Source: Marifrigoribacter sp965178585 (lineage in GTDB: Bacteria; Bacteroidota; Bacteroidia; Flavobacteriales; Flavobacteriaceae). Taken from it: a DNA stretch of 64,000 bases. A program made the translations under genes and the position numbers. The stretch is taken from NCBI GenBank assembly GCA_965178585.1, contig OZ238267.1, forward strand, positions 2,170,001 through 2,234,000, in the 5' to 3' direction. Position 1 is the first letter of the stretch. Each line of letters begins with the position of its first letter. The notes below the pieces were generated by a model. That model had not been told where the DNA came from, searched no databases, and worked only from the letters and a program-made list of their open reading frames with translations. This document shows positions 61,412 through 64,000 of the stretch, piece by piece.

Positions 61412-61993
61412 ATGTTGAATAAAACTGACCATTTAACTACAGAAATAAACAATTGCCTAAATGTGCTTAAAAAGGGAGGTATTATTTTATACCCAACTGA
61501 TACGGTATGGGGTATCGGATGCGATGCAACTAATTATGAGGCTGTCGAAAAAATATATCAACTTAAAAAGCGAGCAGATAATAAATCTATGATTTGCTTA
61601 GTGAATGATTTTAAAATGCTTAATCAATATATTGAAGATGTACCTGAAGTGACTTATGATATTATTAAATATGCCGTCACTCCTACTACTATTATATATG
61701 ATCGTCCTTTGCATGTTGCAGAAAATTTAATTGCTGATGATAATTCACTAGCAATTAGAGTTGTAAGAGAAGGGTTTGCAAGTAAATTAATACGAAAATT
61801 AAAAAAGCCTATTGTATCAACTTCTGCAAATTTAAGTGGTAAGGCTGCTCCTAATAATTTTAAAGAAATAAATAAAACAATATTAGAGGGTGTTGATTAT
61901 GTAGTGAATTTAGGTCAAAAAACGAATTCTCCTAAACCATCATCTATTATAAAAATAACCACAACGGGAGCAGTAAAAGTAATTCGAAAATAA
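61412..61993 (+). CDS. Sua5/YciO/YrdC family threonylcarbamoyl-AMP synthase-like protein
   Basis: 193 residues. The YrdC fold is evident: CLNVLKKGGIILYPTDTVWG, IGCDATNYEAVEKIYQLKKR, KSMICLVNDFKML, PIVSTSANLSGKAAPNNFKE and PKPSSIIKITTTGAVKVIRK. Family members make threonylcarbamoyl-AMP for t6A37 of tRNA; the short form is usual in Bacteroidota. Next to a tRNA-maturation enzyme gene, in keeping with such a role. Confidence 0.88.
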   Translation: MLNKTDHLTTEINNCLNVLKKGGIILYPTDTVWGIGCDATNYEAVEKIYQLKKRADNKSMICLVNDFKMLNQYIEDVPEVTYDIIKYAVTPTTIIYDRPLHVAENLIADDNSLAIRVVREGFASKLIRKLKKPIVSTSANLSGKAAPNNFKEINKTILEGVDYVVNLGQKTNSPKPSSIIKITTTGAVKVIRK

Positions 61994-62039
61994 TTACTCG
62001 AACTTATTTTACTAACATTGTCAGAACAAAAAAACAAAA

Positions 62040-63470
62040 GTGTCAAATACTAAATACATAAAAGCTTTATCTCATCCGTTGTTTAATACGGTATCGAAAG
62101 CTTCTTCATCTCTAAATATAGATAGTTACGTAATTGGTGGTTACGTACGTGATTATATTCTTGAACGTGGAGACTCTAAAGATATCGATATTGTAGCCAT
62201 TGGTAGCGGAATCAATTTAGCGCAAAAAGTTTCTAGTTTATTACCTGGAAATCCTACGGTTTCTGTTTTTAAAAACTATGGAACAGCCATGTTAAAATCT
62301 GAAGAAATTGAGCTAGAATTTGTAGGAGCTAGAAAGGAATCATATCAAGAAAACAGCAGAAATCCTGCGGTTGAAGAAGGAACTTTAGAAGACGACCAAA
62401 ACCGAAGAGACTTTACCATAAATGCAATGGCTTTAAGTTTAAACGAAGGGACATTTGGTGATCTTTTAGATCCGTTTAATGGTATTGAAGATTTAAAAAA
62501 TAAAATAATTCGAACTCCATTAGATCCAGATATAACATTCAGTGATGATCCATTACGAATGTTAAGAGCTATTCGTTTTGCCACACAGCTTCAATTTAGG
62601 ATTGAAGAAAATTCATTTGAATCTATCACAAATAATGCAAAAAGAATAAAAATTATATCATCAGAACGTATCGTAGACGAGCTTCATAAAATTTTAGCTT
62701 CTCCTAAACCCTCTGTAGGTTTTGCAATTTTAAATAAAGTAGGTTTGCTACCCTATATTTTACCAGAATTATCAAGTTTAAAAGGAGTTGATAGCATTGA
62801 AGGTCAACGCCACAAGGATAATTTTTGGCATACCTTAGAAGTAGTAGATAACATTGCTAAAACCACAAATAATCTATGGTTACGATGGGCTGCCTTATTA
62901 CACGATATTGGTAAAGCACCAACCAAAAAATTTGACAAAAAAGTAGGTTGGACTTTCCACGGACATGAATTTGTAGGCTCAAAAATGGTCTACAAATTGT
63001 TTAAACGCTTGAAAATGCCATTGAATGAAAAAATGAAATTTGTTCAGAAAATGGTTTATATGAGTTCAAGGCCTATTGTAATTGCTTCCGATGTAACCGA
63101 TAGTGCTGTTCGAAGATTGGTATTTGATGCTGGTGACCATATTGATGATTTAATGACTCTCTGTGAAGCAGATATCACGACTAAGAACCCAATTAAGTTT
63201 CAAAAATACCATAACAACTTCAAGAAAGTAAGAGAAAAAATTACTGAAGTCGAAGAAAGGGACCATATTCGTAACTTTCAACCACCAATTTCTGGAGAGG
63301 AAATCATTAAAATTTTTAATTTAAAGCCTTCTAGAAAAATTGGAATAATAAAAGATGCAATTAAAGAAGCTATTTTAGAAGGAAAAATCCCTAATGAATA
63401 TGAGGAAGCCAAACTTTTTATGCTTCAAAAAGGAAAAGATTTAGGACTAAAAATAAGTAACCATGATTGA
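62040..63470 (+). CDS. cca: CCA tRNA nucleotidyltransferase / poly(A) polymerase family protein with HD domain
   Basis: 476 residues, starting with GTG at 62040. N-terminal nucleotidyltransferase head: YVIGGYVRDYILERGDSKDI (the GG and DxD of the active site), RRDFTINAMALSLNEGTFGD, DPFNGIEDLKNKIIRTPLDP, then DDPLRMLRAIRFATQL in the neck. The C-terminal half carries an HD domain (NFWHTLEVVDNIA, RWAALLHDIGKAPTKKF, HGHEFVGSKM). Adds or repairs 3' CCA of tRNA. The HD part may be a phosphohydrolase. Confidence 0.9.
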   Translation: MSNTKYIKALSHPLFNTVSKASSSLNIDSYVIGGYVRDYILERGDSKDIDIVAIGSGINLAQKVSSLLPGNPTVSVFKNYGTAMLKSEEIELEFVGARKESYQENSRNPAVEEGTLEDDQNRRDFTINAMALSLNEGTFGDLLDPFNGIEDLKNKIIRTPLDPDITFSDDPLRMLRAIRFATQLQFRIEENSFESITNNAKRIKIISSERIVDELHKILASPKPSVGFAILNKVGLLPYILPELSSLKGVDSIEGQRHKDNFWHTLEVVDNIAKTTNNLWLRWAALLHDIGKAPTKKFDKKVGWTFHGHEFVGSKMVYKLFKRLKMPLNEKMKFVQKMVYMSSRPIVIASDVTDSAVRRLVFDAGDHIDDLMTLCEADITTKNPIKFQKYHNNFKKVREKITEVEERDHIRNFQPPISGEEIIKIFNLKPSRKIGIIKDAIKEAILEGKIPNEYEEAKLFMLQKGKDLGLKISNHD

Positions 63471-64000
63471 TTTACGCTTAGAATCAGACCGATTAATAAT
63501 TCGACCATTTCAAATTGAAGATTTAGAAGCCATGTTCGAATTAAATTCAAATCCAATTGTTCAAAAATATACGGGAGATGTTTTAGTTGAATCGTTAGAA
63601 CAGACTAAAGATATGCTAGAGAATGTTGTTTTTGAAGATTATAAAAAGCACGGTTATGGAAGATTAGCTGTTATTTATAAGCCAGAGAATAAACTTATTG
63701 GTTTTACAGGAATTAAATATTTGCCCGAAACCGGAGGTGATTCCGATTTAGGATATCGTTTTTTACCAGAATATTGGGGAAAAGGGATTGCTACAGAATC
63801 TTCTAAAATGTCTTTAGAACTAGGTTTTAAAAAACTTAATTTAAAGAAAATTATAGGTTTTACCGAAATTGAAAATCTTGCTTCTACTCGTGTTTTGGAG
63901 AAAATGGGGTTTAAAATAACAAAAGTAGACTTTTATCCTGGTGAAGAAAATACCCCAGGTAAAAAACCTGTTCAATGGTTTGAGTTAACAAATGAAGATT
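63463..64000 (+). CDS. GNAT family N-acetyltransferase (3' partial)
   Basis: ATG at 63463, overlapping the stop of the cca gene by 8 bases; about 179 codons are visible and the frame runs off the right edge. RimJ/RimL-type features: LESDRLIIRPFQIEDLEAMF, LGYRFLPEYWGKGIATESSK (acetyl-CoA loop) and IENLASTRVLEKMGFKITKV. The substrate cannot be told. Confidence 0.88.
   Translation, partial: MIDLRLESDRLIIRPFQIEDLEAMFELNSNPIVQKYTGDVLVESLEQTKDMLENVVFEDYKKHGYGRLAVIYKPENKLIGFTGIKYLPETGGDSDLGYRFLPEYWGKGIATESSKMSLELGFKKLNLKKIIGFTEIENLASTRVLEKMGFKITKVDFYPGEENTPGKKPVQWFELTNED

Noticed and set aside
1..64000. tRNA or rRNA genes as integration targets
   Set aside because: I could not recognise any tRNA cloverleaf or rRNA segment by eye; a tRNAscan/Infernal run would settle it.

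Overview
The window looks like the chromosome of a marine-type member of the Flavobacteriaceae (Bacteroidota). It is AT-rich, has TAnnTTTG-type promoter elements and many exported lipoproteins, carries two proteins with type IX secretion C-terminal sorting domains, and contains gene neighbourhoods I know from that family (OstA-like protein / class III aminotransferase / TPR; two DUF368 proteins / aroE / DUF349). No rRNA, tRNA or CRISPR array was recognised.

Positions 1 to about 15.5 kb form an integron-like cassette array that continues past the left edge. Each gene-bearing unit starts at a GTT core and ends with an imperfect inverted repeat of about 70-135 bp. In seven units (U1-U7) the first 9-13 bases of the unit are complementary to the bases just left of its own terminal inverted repeat. 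This is the R-box logic of integron cassettes and attC sites. The gene contents are: U0, a DUF559-RecQ helicase plus a membrane coiled-coil protein; U1, an NAD(P)-binding protein, a DoxX-like protein and an HxlR regulator; U2, DUF3050; U3, a DUF3124 lipoprotein and MarC; U4, an Mrr-like endonuclease; U5, a quinone-reductase-like protein and a DyP peroxidase; U6, two small cysteine-containing proteins and an acetolactate-decarboxylase-like lipoprotein; U7, a methyltransferase. Between U1/U2, U2/U3, U3/U4, U4/U5 and U5/U6 sits the same gene-less 360-bp unit (five copies, one base difference seen). That unit obeys the same terminal rule, so it appears to be a cassette itself. No integrase is visible, so the array resembles a cluster of attC sites lacking an integrase (CALIN).

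From 15.5 to about 24.4 kb the array is decayed or composite: a TetR regulator with two DUF1254 proteins, a frameshifted remnant, a probable acetyltransferase fragment, mismatched or half recombination sites, a P-loop kinase, lipoproteins, and a thioredoxin pair.

From about 24.4 kb to the right edge the content is ordinary chromosome: secreted and lipoproteins, a dipeptidase, amidohydrolases and an outer-membrane protein; TrmH/SpoU, M48 protease, Rel, Fur, PurA, OstA-like, aminotransferase, TPR, two DUF368, AroE and DUF349 (frameshifted); MazG, DUF5606, Def, RuvX and DapD; then a surface-glycan cluster (GT9-GT2 fusion, Kdo-kinase-like protein, three glycosyltransferases); and finally a Sua5/YrdC protein, a CCA-adding-type enzyme and a partial GNAT acetyltransferase.
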